Shown here: positions 4,423 to 11,241 of the stretch, in pieces
Layout of the letters: each line of letters begins with the position of its first letter
Numbering within the stretch: the first letter of the stretch is position 1
Source: Oscillospiraceae bacterium
GTDB taxonomy: Bacteria; Bacillota; Clostridia; Oscillospirales; Ruminococcaceae
Direction of reading: 5' to 3'
DNA: 12,740 nucleotides
Assembly (NCBI GenBank): GCA_015067125.1
Contig: SVNB01000047.1
Coordinates: 1 to 12,740, forward strand
Translations under genes and position numbers: made by a program
Notes under the pieces: model-generated
What the model was told of the DNA's origin: nothing
Seen by the model: the letters and a program-made list of their open reading frames with translations, nothing else
Database searches by the model: none

Positions 4423-7400
4423 TCAAAGCTCCGAAATTTCAAGTTCGTCTTCCTTGATTACGTTCATCTTCTTTCTGGAAAGAAGTTCGTACATAACCGG
4501 AATAACCACAAGGGTCATAACCGTTGCGTAAAGCAGACCGCCGATGCAGCAAACAGCCACCGGCTGAATAAGGCTGGAACCGAAGCCAATGCCAAGCGCA
4601 ATGGGAACCAGCGCAAGAATGGTGGTAAGGGCTGTCATAAATATAGGGCGAAGTCTTGTTTTGGAAGCTTCTATAACAGCTTCTCTTCTGGGCATACCGG
4701 ATTCTCTGAGCTGGTTTATGCAGTCAACCAAAACAATACCGTTGTTTACGATAATACCCACAAGCATTACAAGGCCTATCATGGCAACAACGCTTATTTC
4801 AAGTCCCCATATCATAAGAGCGATAAACGCTCCGGTAAACGCCAGCGGAATGGTAAACATAACGATAAACGGAGAGCGCAAAGACTGGAACTGCGCAACC
4901 ATTATAAGATAAACAAGAATAATGCCTATTCCAAGCATTTTTACAAGTTCCCACATGGCTTCCATAATACTTTCGTTTTCGCCGGAAAATTCATAGGTAA
5001 CACCTTCCGGTGCGGCATATCCCGCAAGAGCGTCTTCCACGTCGGAAGCCACAAGCGTTACGTTTTCGCCTTCGGCAATTCCCGCGGAAACGGTAAGGTA
5101 TCTTCTCTGCGAGGTTCTTCCGATGCTGGAAAGGGTATTTCCGTCGGTAATTTCCGCAATATCGGAAAGTTTGACCTCCGCTTTTGTTCCATCCTGTTTT
5201 GTTACTTTGAATACGTAATTTTCTATATCTTTTCTGGTAAAGTTCTGCGCCTGTTCAGAAATAATCACAATATCATATTCGCCGTTATCCGTATCAACAG
5301 TTGCGGCAGAAACGCTTTCTGTAAGCTTGCCTGCAAGTTCCTGCAAAACCTGTGCAACGGTAAGGCCGTTTTTCATAGCTTCGTTTTTATTTACGCTGAT
5401 ATTTATGGTAGGTTCGGTTTCTTCTTCGCCTGCGGAAACATAGGATATTCCGTCAACGGTGCCGATGATCTCTCCCAGTTCTTTTGCGGCAAGGGTGATA
5501 TCCTCAATATCATTACCGTAAACGTTAACGCTTATACCGCTGCCGGTAAGCATGCTCATGGAATCCATCATTCCGCCGGTCACCGCAATATTTGCAGAAT
5601 CGCTGTATCTTTCGGCAATGCCGGCAATGGCCCTGGTTACCTTTGCGGCTTCTTTTTCGCCTTCGCTATCCAAAAGAACGTACATAACAGCGGAAGTTAC
5701 GTCGGAACTGCCGCCGCTCATGCCTATCATGCTGGTCATTCCACCGGAAAGCATTGTACCAACCGTCTGCACGCCTTTTACAGTCTGAACGTCCTTTGCA
5801 AATTCATCGCAAATTTCCGCAGTATCTTCGAGCACAGAACCTTCCGGCATATTGATATTAACGGTAAGCTGGTTGGATTCAAAGCTCGGCATAAAGATAA
5901 ATCCGCGGCTTATGCAGGCGTATGCGCTTGTGCCCAAAAGCGCAACAGCAAGGATTATTACAAGCACTTTTGCGTTAAGGGCAAAGTTTATAACCTTGCC
6001 ATAGGCACGCATAAACGCTCCTTCTTCTTTTTTCTTTTCCTTAACTTTTTTAAGCACCGCCGGGGACATCGCGGGAATAAGGGTAAGCGCAATTATAAGG
6101 CTTGCGATAAGGGAATATGCAATGGTAAGCGCCATATCCTGGAAAAGCTGTCTGGTAATGCCTTCCACAAATACGATGGGCAGGAAAACGCAGATAGTGG
6201 TAAGAGTGGAGGAAGTAATTGCTCCCGCAACCTGCGATGCGCCGGAAACAGCGGCTTTTACCGGAGAAAGTCCAAGGCTTCTTAAACGATAGGTGTTTTC
6301 TATAACAACTATGGAGTTATCCACCAGCATACCAATACCCGCAGCAAGACCGGCCAAAGAGATAATATTAAGGGTTACGCCGCTGAAATACATAAGCACT
6401 ATTGCAAAAACAACGCTTATCGGAATGCTGAGGGCAACCATAAAGGTCGGGCGGATATCGTGCAGGAATATAACAAGAATCACTATTGCAAGAACGGCGC
6501 CGATAATCATGTTTTCCAGAACGGAACTGATGATTATATCAATATAATCGCCCTGGTCCATAAGAGGAGAAAATTCCAGACCTGCATACTTATCTTCGAG
6601 CTGTGCAAATTTTTCGTCAAGGGATTCCGAAACGGTTGCGGTTGCGTAGTTGGACTGTTTATTGAAAGAGAGAATAACGCCACGGCTTCCGTTGATGCTT
6701 GCATAGGTTTCATCGGAGTTATCCGTATAATTTATATCCGCAATGTCTTCCAGGGTTATTGCGCCAAGTTCATCCATTCCAAGGTCAAAAAGCACAAGGC
6801 TTCCGATATCATCAACGGAATCGAATTTATCGCCCACACGCACAAGAACTTTTTCGCCTTTATCTATAACATATCCTGCGGGCATTTCAAAGTTCTGGGC
6901 AAAAAGAATGGTCGCAACGGTTTCAAGATTAATCGTTTCGCTTACGTCGGCAGCGCCAAGGGCTTCTTCCATGGCGATATCTATTTTTTCTCTGTTTGCT
7001 TCAAGCTCCGCTTCTGCTGCGGTTATCTGTTTGGAAGAAGCAGAAAGCTGCGCCGCGGAGGAATTAAGCATATTTTCTGCTTCTGCAAACTGTTTCTGTG
7101 CTTCCTGCTTTCCGGCTTCGAGCATTGCATCACCCTGTGCAAGCTGAGATTCCGCTTCGAGCAGCTGCGCATAGCCTGCGTCTATTTCGTTAAGATACAT
7201 ATGGCATGCCGCAATGCCCATGGTAATTTCCGCAACCGCGTCGCACACGGTATCGGAACTGTATCCGTATTCCGCAAGAGCTTCGTCTATATCGGAAAGA
7301 TAATTTCTTACGGTTTCAAGACCAGCTTCGATTTCTTCTATTCCGTTTACAAGCGCTTCGTAAGTGCTGTATTCCTCGCCGGTCATTTCATAGATAATTT

Positions 7401-8415
7401 CGTCTATTTCGGAAAGATCTATATCCTCGTTATTATCAACGTAATCCTTTACTGTCTGCAAGGCAGTAAGGCTTGTGGAAAGGGCAATTTCGCTTTGTTT
7501 AAGGGTTGCAACGCTAAGGCTTGCTTCGATAAGTTTATCATAAGCTTCATAAAGCTGATCAAGCTGATCGAGAATTTCTTCTTCTGCCTTTTGAAGTTCC
7601 CTTTTTGCAGATGCAAGCTCCGCTTTTGCGCTGTTAAGTTCGCCTTCGCCTTTTGCAAGCTCTTTTTCTGCTTCTGCTTTGGCTTTTTCAAGTTCTTCTC
7701 TGCCCTTTTTAATTTCAAGATTGCCGGCATAGATTGCGTTTTTTCCGCTTTCAAGCTGTTTTTCCGCATCATCTATTGCGGTATAGGCCTCATCAAACTG
7801 TTTGATGATTTCCATTTCTATTCTGTCGTTAAGCTCTTCGATTTTATCTTCGGAAATAACAAGCTCCACGCTGCGGCTTATCATACCTTCGGCAGAAACA
7901 GATGCAACGCCTTCCACGCCTTCCAGCTGGGACATAAGGGTGTTTTCCACAAAAGAGGTAAGCTCGTATTCGTCCATATCCTCCATGCTTACGGCAACAA
8001 CAGCGGTTGCAAGCATATCCGGATTTATTTTGAGCATTATCGGAGTTCCCACGCTGTCATCCCAGCCGGATTCCAGCTGACCGATGGCATTTGTGATATC
8101 AACGGACGTAATGCCAAGATCCGTACCTTCCGCAAATTCCAGCATAACCATAGAAAAGTTTTCTGCCGAAGTGGAAGAAATATTGTTTATGTTATCAAGC
8201 CTTGCCATGCTTTGTTCTATGGGTTTTGTAACGGTTTCTTCCACCTGTTCCGGAGAAGCTCCCACATAAGTGGTGGTTATGATTATGTAAGGAAAATCCA
8301 TACTTGGAAGAAGATCCGGAGTGAGCTTTAAAAACGAAACCACGCCAAGAACAAGAATAACTATAATTCCTACAAAAACCGTATATGGTTTTTTAACGCT
8401 GAATTTTGAAAACAT
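4423..8415 (-). CDS. RND-superfamily efflux permease (HAE1/SwrC-like) with a long coiled-coil insertion
   Basis: 1330 residues, against about 1030-1070 for typical RND permeases. A proton-driven exporter of the cytoplasmic membrane. TM1 is at 11-31; the porter motif YVGASPEQVEETVTKPIEQ at 50-68; TM2-TM6 at about 635-785 with relay motif GMLVDNSIVVIEN (Asp699, Asn700); TM7 at about 815-835; TM8-TM12 at about 1155-1312 with VNNGIVLVD (Asn1224, Asn1225). Residues about 191-486, between porter halves, are an Ala/Glu/Lys-rich coiled coil (EELEKAKAEAEKELAKGEGE) that accounts for the extra length. Met-rich patches lie at 888-899 and 948-956. The start is set by GGGGAGG overlapping the 3' end of the TetR gene 3 bases upstream, so the two are translationally coupled. 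No adaptor (HlyD-type) gene is adjacent. Substrate unknown. Confidence 0.95.
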   Translation of the reverse strand: MFSKFSVKKPYTVFVGIIVILVLGVVSFLKLTPDLLPSMDFPYIIITTTYVGASPEQVEETVTKPIEQSMARLDNINNISSTSAENFSMVMLEFAEGTDLGITSVDITNAIGQLESGWDDSVGTPIMLKINPDMLATAVVAVSMEDMDEYELTSFVENTLMSQLEGVEGVASVSAEGMISRSVELVISEDKIEELNDRIEMEIIKQFDEAYTAIDDAEKQLESGKNAIYAGNLEIKKGREELEKAKAEAEKELAKGEGELNSAKAELASAKRELQKAEEEILDQLDQLYEAYDKLIEASLSVATLKQSEIALSTSLTALQTVKDYVDNNEDIDLSEIDEIIYEMTGEEYSTYEALVNGIEEIEAGLETVRNYLSDIDEALAEYGYSSDTVCDAVAEITMGIAACHMYLNEIDAGYAQLLEAESQLAQGDAMLEAGKQEAQKQFAEAENMLNSSAAQLSASSKQITAAEAELEANREKIDIAMEEALGAADVSETINLETVATILFAQNFEMPAGYVIDKGEKVLVRVGDKFDSVDDIGSLVLFDLGMDELGAITLEDIADINYTDNSDETYASINGSRGVILSFNKQSNYATATVSESLDEKFAQLEDKYAGLEFSPLMDQGDYIDIIISSVLENMIIGAVLAIVILVIFLHDIRPTFMVALSIPISVVFAIVLMYFSGVTLNIISLAGLAAGIGMLVDNSIVVIENTYRLRSLGLSPVKAAVSGASQVAGAITSSTLTTICVFLPIVFVEGITRQLFQDMALTIAYSLIASLIIALTLIPAMSPAVLKKVKEKKKEEGAFMRAYGKVINFALNAKVLVIILAVALLGTSAYACISRGFIFMPSFESNQLTVNINMPEGSVLEDTAEICDEFAKDVQTVKGVQTVGTMLSGGMTSMIGMSGGSSDVTSAVMYVLLDSEGEKEAAKVTRAIAGIAERYSDSANIAVTGGMMDSMSMLTGSGISVNVYGNDIEDITLAAKELGEIIGTVDGISYVSAGEEETEPTINISVNKNEAMKNGLTVAQVLQELAGKLTESVSAATVDTDNGEYDIVIISEQAQNFTRKDIENYVFKVTKQDGTKAEVKLSDIAEITDGNTLSSIGRTSQRRYLTVSAGIAEGENVTLVASDVEDALAGYAAPEGVTYEFSGENESIMEAMWELVKMLGIGIILVYLIMVAQFQSLRSPFIVMFTIPLAFTGAFIALMIWGLEISVVAMIGLVMLVGIIVNNGIVLVDCINQLRESGMPRREAVIEASKTRLRPIFMTALTTILALVPIALGIGFGSSLIQPVAVCCIGGLLYATVMTLVVIPVMYELLSRKKMNVIKEDELEISEL

Positions 8416-8418
8416 ATA

Positions 8419-9036
8419 TCACACTGCCTCCCCTTCGGCTGCTCTTTTAATAAAATTAAGCTTTCTTACAAACTTGTTTTTTATATCCGAAGTATCCTCT
8501 TTTCCGCAGATTATCTGCGGAAGGGCACTTTGAAAAATGGATTCTATCACACCGATTATATCCATAAGTTCCTCTTCGTCTTTTATCTTAAGATTTCCTA
8601 TTCCCAAAGAAGAACAGGCTTCCAGCCTTTTTTCTCTTTCCATATTTTCTATGTATTCGGAAAGCGGTTCCAGCTTGTTTACGTTAACATAAGGAATAAC
8701 GTGATCCACTATATTGATCATACTTTTTTCTTTGCCCGCGTTTACTATTTCATCAAAAACGGTTTCGCAAAGTTCAAAAATATCCCCATGAACGGTGGAA
8801 ATGCGTTTTATTACACATTCCTTTATTTTTTTCGAGCTTTCCTGAATAAAATAATCAAAAGCATCGTCTTTATTTTCAAAATACTGATAAAAACTGCCTC
8901 TGGGAATTCCGGCATTTTTTATAACCTGGTTTATTGACATTTCCGGAAAAGAAACGCGCTGAAGCTCCGCATAAAGCGCGTTGAATATTCTTTGTTTTTT
9001 CTCTTCGGAAAGATTATTGAAGGTCTGGCTCGGCAA
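8419..9036 (-). CDS. TetR/AcrR-family repressor of the RND operon
   Basis: 205 residues from a TTG start at 9036, chosen because GGAGG lies 7 bases upstream. The longer ATG reading from 9069 would begin inside the operator palindrome and downstream of no ribosome binding site. Residues about 8-55 hold the TetR helix-turn-helix: EEKKQRIFNALYAEL, then MSINQVIKNAGIPRGSFYQYF with the conserved GSFYQYFENKD. The C-terminal half is an all-helical ligand-binding and dimerisation domain without recognisable motif. It is the first gene of the operon, ends 3 bases before the RND start, and a perfect palindrome overlaps the promoter. By family precedent it represses the operon until an exporter substrate binds. 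Confidence 0.93.
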   Translation of the reverse strand: MPSQTFNNLSEEKKQRIFNALYAELQRVSFPEMSINQVIKNAGIPRGSFYQYFENKDDAFDYFIQESSKKIKECVIKRISTVHGDIFELCETVFDEIVNAGKEKSMINIVDHVIPYVNVNKLEPLSEYIENMEREKRLEACSSLGIGNLKIKDEEELMDIIGVIESIFQSALPQIICGKEDTSDIKNKFVRKLNFIKRAAEGEAV

Positions 9037-9049
9037 AGTGCTCCCTCCG

Positions 9050-9074
9050 TTATTATGACATATTGTCATAATAA
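9050..9074. promoter_or_regulatory. Operator: perfect 25-bp inverted repeat, probable TetR-family binding site
   Basis: Arms TTATTATGACA (9050-9060) and TGTCATAATAA (9064-9074) are perfect complements around a TAT centre. The palindrome overlaps the -10 hexamer at 9071-9076, covers the transcription start region and ends just before the GGAGG of the regulator. Size, symmetry and position are typical of autoregulatory TetR operators. Confidence 0.85.
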
Positions 9075-9100
9075 TATCACTTATAAATATATATAGTCAA
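9071..9100 (-). promoter_or_regulatory. Promoter of the tetR-RND operon
   Basis: Minus strand -35 TTGACT (9095-9100), 18-base spacer, -10 TATTAT (9071-9076). The operator overlaps the -10. The spacer and surroundings are AT-only, favouring easy melting. Confidence 0.7.
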
Positions 9101-9135
9101 TATATAGTGTTATTCATCAACAAAAATTTATTATG

Positions 9136-9159
9136 AAAAAACGGAGCGTTTCCGCTCCG
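9136..9159 (-). terminator. Intrinsic terminator of ssp
   Basis: Minus strand stem CGGAGCG/CGCTCCG with a GAAA tetraloop (9142-9148 with 9153-9159), followed by six T (9136-9141). It separates ssp from the tetR promoter downstream. The plus side also has CTTTTT, so it may work both ways. Confidence 0.88.
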
Positions 9160-9186
9160 CTTTTTCGCAAAAAAAGAGAAAATGCA

Positions 9187-9369
9187 TTATTTCATGCTGT
9201 TTTCATAGGATTCTACCATCTTTTTGACCATCTGGCCGCCGATGGAGCCTGCCTGGCGGGAAGTAAGATCGCCGTTATAACCGTCTTTAAGGTTAACGCC
9301 TACTTCGTTTGCAGCTTCCTGTTTAAATCTTTCAAGAGCTGCTTTTGCCTGTTTGTTAGAGCTGGACAT
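9187..9369 (-). CDS. Alpha/beta-type small acid-soluble spore protein
   Basis: 60 residues, MSSSNKQAKAALERFKQEAA and so on, the usual length. It has the two conserved DNA-binding blocks: the NEVGVNLK segment, which includes the germination protease (GPR) cleavage region, and DLTSRQAGSIGGQMVKKMV. These proteins coat and protect DNA in the dormant spore and are degraded at germination to supply amino acids. The start ATG at 9369 is preceded by AAAGGAG; an in-frame upstream ATG at 9408 lacks one. It is divergent from perR and followed by its own terminator. Expression is expected from the forespore factor sigma-G, but I could not identify a convincing sigma-G promoter in the AT-rich leader. This gene is the best evidence that the organism forms spores. 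Confidence 0.95.
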   Translation of the reverse strand: MSSSNKQAKAALERFKQEAANEVGVNLKDGYNGDLTSRQAGSIGGQMVKKMVESYENSMK

Positions 9370-9460
9370 TGAATATACACTCCTTTTATTGATTTGCGTT
9401 TGCAACATTATTTTGGCTTTTTAAAATAAAAATATAATTGGAAAAATATATAAATTTCCC

Positions 9461-9488
9461 TTTTGATTTTTTGATTAAAAAATCAAAA
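9461..9488. repeat. AT-rich perfect inverted repeat in the ssp-perR divergent intergenic region
   Basis: Arms TTTTGATTTTTT (9461-9472) and AAAAAATCAAAA (9477-9488), 12 bp each, around GATT. It sits between the leaders of ssp and perR, about 17 bases upstream of the perR -35 hexamer. It could be a regulator site or a curved AT element; it is too AT-rich to be a good terminator. Confidence 0.55.
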
Positions 9489-9505
9489 ATTTTTCAAAAA
9501 TAGTA

Positions 9506-9533
9506 TTGACATTTAAAATTATTTTGGTATAAT
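9506..9533 (+). promoter_or_regulatory. Promoter of perR, with a weak PerR-box-like sequence
   Basis: -35 TTGACA (9506-9511), 16-base spacer, -10 TATAAT (9528-9533). The spacer sequence TTAAAATTATTTTGG (9513-9527) resembles the PerR/Fur box TTATAATNATTATAA in its left and central part but not at the right end. Autoregulation by PerR is plausible from family precedent; the site match is only partial. Confidence 0.65.
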
Positions 9534-9570
9534 CCTAATTGCAAACAGTTCTTATTTAGGAAGTGACAAG

Positions 9571-9954
9571 ATGAAAAACACCATTCAGAAAACAGCCATT
9601 ATGAATGCTCTGATGGCACTTGATCATCCCACGGCGGACGAGGTTTATGACTGTGTTCACTGCGAATTCCCTTCCATCAGCAAGGCGACTGTTTACCGGA
9701 TTTTAAACCGTATTTCCGAAGAAGGAGAGATTCTTCATCTTCAGATTCCCGGCGGAGCAGACAGATTTGATACCACACTTTGCGCGCATCATCATTTAAA
9801 ATGCAACAAATGCGGAAAAGTCTGCGACGTTTCTGTTCCTGAACTTGACGGTATAGAAAAACGAATCAAAGAAGAAAACGGTTTTGCCATCGGCGGGTAC
9901 CGCCTTGTTTTCAGCGGACTTTGTGCTGACTGTATTTTTAAGAAAACAGATTGA
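9571..9954 (+). CDS. perR: PerR-type peroxide-sensing regulator (Fur family)
   Basis: 127 residues, shorter than Bacillus PerR by about 17 at the N-terminus, since helix 1 begins almost at the start. The winged helix has HPTADEVYDCVHCEFP and the recognition helix ISKATVYRILNRISEEG. RFD (Asp67) matches the PerR position where Fur has Glu. His73, His75 and Asp86, together with His19, are candidate regulatory metal ligands. Two CxxC pairs, Cys78/Cys81 and Cys118/Cys121, form the structural zinc site. PerR senses H2O2 by metal-catalysed histidine oxidation and derepresses peroxide-scavenging genes. AGGAAG precedes the ATG. It lies 25 bases upstream of the flavin reductase/rubrerythrin frame, which is a classical PerR target in anaerobes, and no terminator separates them. 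Confidence 0.9.
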   Translation: MKNTIQKTAIMNALMALDHPTADEVYDCVHCEFPSISKATVYRILNRISEEGEILHLQIPGGADRFDTTLCAHHHLKCNKCGKVCDVSVPELDGIEKRIKEENGFAIGGYRLVFSGLCADCIFKKTD

Positions 9955-9979
9955 ATTTTTTGTGAAGGGAGATTATAAT

Positions 9980-11155
9980 ATGGATATCAAAGCTTTGTTT
10001 AAAATCTCTTACGGTCTTTATGTAGTATCTTCCAGAGAAGGCGAAAAAGACAACGGCTGTATCATCAATACCTTTTCACAGGTAACAGATACTCCCCTGC
10101 GCGTAAGTGTTACCGTAAACAAGCTTAACCTTACCCACGATATGATTAAAAACACCGGAGATTTTACCGTTTCCGTACTTTCCACTTCTGTTCCGTTCGG
10201 CGTTTTTCAAAACTTCGGATTCCAAAGCGGAAAAACCGCGGATAAATTTGCCGGCGTAAAAACAGTTCGCGGCGAAAACGGCGTTCTTCGTCTTGCAGAA
10301 AACATCAACGCATTTGTTTCCGGCAAAGTTTGCGAAGAAGTTGACCTTGGCACCCACACAATGTTTATTGCGGATGTTACCGCGGCAGAAATCCTTTCTT
10401 CCGAAGAATCCGTAACATACAGCTATTATCAAAGCCATATCAAACCCAAACCCCAGCCGCCAAAAGCAAAAAAAGGCTGGCGCTGCCCGATTTGCGGATA
10501 CGTTTATGAAGGCGAAGAACTTCCGGCAGATTTTGTCTGCCCTCTCTGCAAACACGGCGCTTCTGAATTTGTACCCCTTCAAAATGAAGATAATAAATCT
10601 ACTGAAAAAGGAGAAAAAACTATGGAACTCAAAGGCTCTAAAACCGAACAGAATCTTATGACCGCATTCGCTGGCGAATCTCAGGCAAGAAACAAATACA
10701 CCTATTTCGCAAGCAAAGCAAAAAAAGAAGGTTATGAACAGATCGCAAGACTCTTCCTTGAAACCGCAGAAAACGAGAAAGAACACGCAAAACTCTGGTT
10801 CAAATACCTTGGCGGCATCGGCACAACTGCAGAAAACCTTCTTGCAGCAGCAGAAGGCGAAAATTATGAATGGACCGATATGTACGCAACCTTCGCAAAA
10901 GAAGCTCGTGAAGAAGGCTTTGAGGAAATTGCTCTTCGCTTCGAAGGCGTTGGCAAGGTAGAAGCAGAACACGAAGAAAGATACCGCAAACTTCTTGCAA
11001 ACGTAGAAAACGGCGAAGTATTCCAGAAAGGCTCCATCGTTATCTGGAAATGCGCAAACTGCGGCCACATCCACGTTGGCGAATCTGCTCCTGTTGTATG
11101 CCCCGTATGCGCACATCCTCAGGCATATTTCGAAATTCAGGCAAAAAACTACTAA
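9980..11155 (+). CDS. Flavin reductase - rubredoxin - rubrerythrin in one frame (391 residues)
   Basis: The frame starts at ATG 9980, 8 bases after AAGGGAG; an upstream in-frame ATG inside perR lacks this site. Residues 1-150 are an FMN-binding split-barrel flavin reductase (KALFKISYGLYVVSS, then NKLNLTHDMIKNTGDFTVSV). Residues 166-200 are a rubredoxin domain (Cys169, Cys172, Cys187, Cys190; CPICGYVYEGE). Together they match high-molecular-weight rubredoxin (Hrb) of acetogens. Residues 215-391 are a complete rubrerythrin: Glu233 in AGESQA, ExxH pairs Glu266/His269 and Glu328/His331 for the di-iron site, and a C-terminal rubredoxin-like site (Cys358, Cys361, Cys374, Cys377). Electrons would pass from NAD(P)H through FMN and rubredoxin to rubrerythrin, which reduces H2O2 in the cytosol. 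The linker carries stop codons one frame away and an intact ribosome binding site, so the fusion may be recent or an artefact. Confidence 0.85.
   Translation: MDIKALFKISYGLYVVSSREGEKDNGCIINTFSQVTDTPLRVSVTVNKLNLTHDMIKNTGDFTVSVLSTSVPFGVFQNFGFQSGKTADKFAGVKTVRGENGVLRLAENINAFVSGKVCEEVDLGTHTMFIADVTAAEILSSEESVTYSYYQSHIKPKPQPPKAKKGWRCPICGYVYEGEELPADFVCPLCKHGASEFVPLQNEDNKSTEKGEKTMELKGSKTEQNLMTAFAGESQARNKYTYFASKAKKEGYEQIARLFLETAENEKEHAKLWFKYLGGIGTTAENLLAAAEGENYEWTDMYATFAKEAREEGFEEIALRFEGVGKVEAEHEERYRKLLANVENGEVFQKGSIVIWKCANCGHIHVGESAPVVCPVCAHPQAYFEIQAKNY
10607..10624 (+). promoter_or_regulatory. Internal ribosome binding site and start codon for free rubrerythrin
   Basis: AAAGGAG (10607-10613), 8 bases, then ATG (10622-10624), in frame with the upstream flavin reductase-rubredoxin. 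Strength and spacing equal those of true gene starts in this window. Independent initiation would make a free rubrerythrin even if the long fusion is also translated. Confidence 0.8.
10622..11155 (+). CDS. rbr: Rubrerythrin (alternative reading as a separate gene)
   Basis: 177 residues from the internal ATG, beginning MELKGSKTEQNLMTAFAGES, which is the canonical rubrerythrin N-terminus and about the usual length. Ferritin-like four-helix di-iron domain at 1-145, then a rubredoxin-type iron site (CANCGH and CPVCAH). It reduces hydrogen peroxide to water in anaerobes. Codon use here is biased to a narrow set (GCA, GAA, CTT, AAA), as in highly expressed genes, and is more uniform than in the flavin reductase part. 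This supports its having been a separate, strongly translated gene. It is followed by a strong terminator. Listed separately because the reader should consider both the fused and the split annotation. Confidence 0.8.
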   Translation: MELKGSKTEQNLMTAFAGESQARNKYTYFASKAKKEGYEQIARLFLETAENEKEHAKLWFKYLGGIGTTAENLLAAAEGENYEWTDMYATFAKEAREEGFEEIALRFEGVGKVEAEHEERYRKLLANVENGEVFQKGSIVIWKCANCGHIHVGESAPVVCPVCAHPQAYFEIQAKNY

Positions 11156-11172
11156 TAAGTTTTATAGCAAAA

Positions 11173-11200
11173 AGAGCACCGCAGCCGCGGTGCTCTTTTT
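11173..11200 (+). terminator. Intrinsic terminator of the perR-rubrerythrin unit
   Basis: 10-bp perfect stem AGAGCACCGC/GCGGTGCTCT (11173-11182 with 11187-11196), AGCC loop and a run of T to 11200. A-rich sequence on the left could also let it act leftward. Confidence 0.92.
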
Positions 11201-11205
11201 AGTAT

Positions 11206-11233
11206 AAAAAACCGGCGGTTTTTTCAGCCGCCG
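11206..11233 (-). terminator. Intrinsic terminator of the SGNH-like gene
   Basis: Minus strand stem CGGCGG/CCGCCG (11213-11218 with 11228-11233) with a 9-base loop, then one G and six T (11206-11211). It lies just past the stop of the leftward gene and back to back with the rubrerythrin terminator. Confidence 0.8.
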
Positions 11234-11241
11234 CTTATGCT

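Noticed and set aside
6460..8331. A 623-codon open frame on the plus strand antisense to the RND gene
   Set aside because: It mirrors the RND frame, is rich in Phe/Cys/Lys as expected from the complement of Glu/Ala-rich coding, and has no ribosome binding site or family resemblance.
9884..9979. Earlier in-frame start of the flavin reductase inside perR
   Set aside because: No ribosome binding site there, and the domain begins naturally at the ATG at 9980 after AAGGGAG.
10076..11116. A 346-codon minus-strand frame antisense to flavin reductase-rubrerythrin
   Set aside because: Cys/Phe-rich complement of a clear coding sequence.
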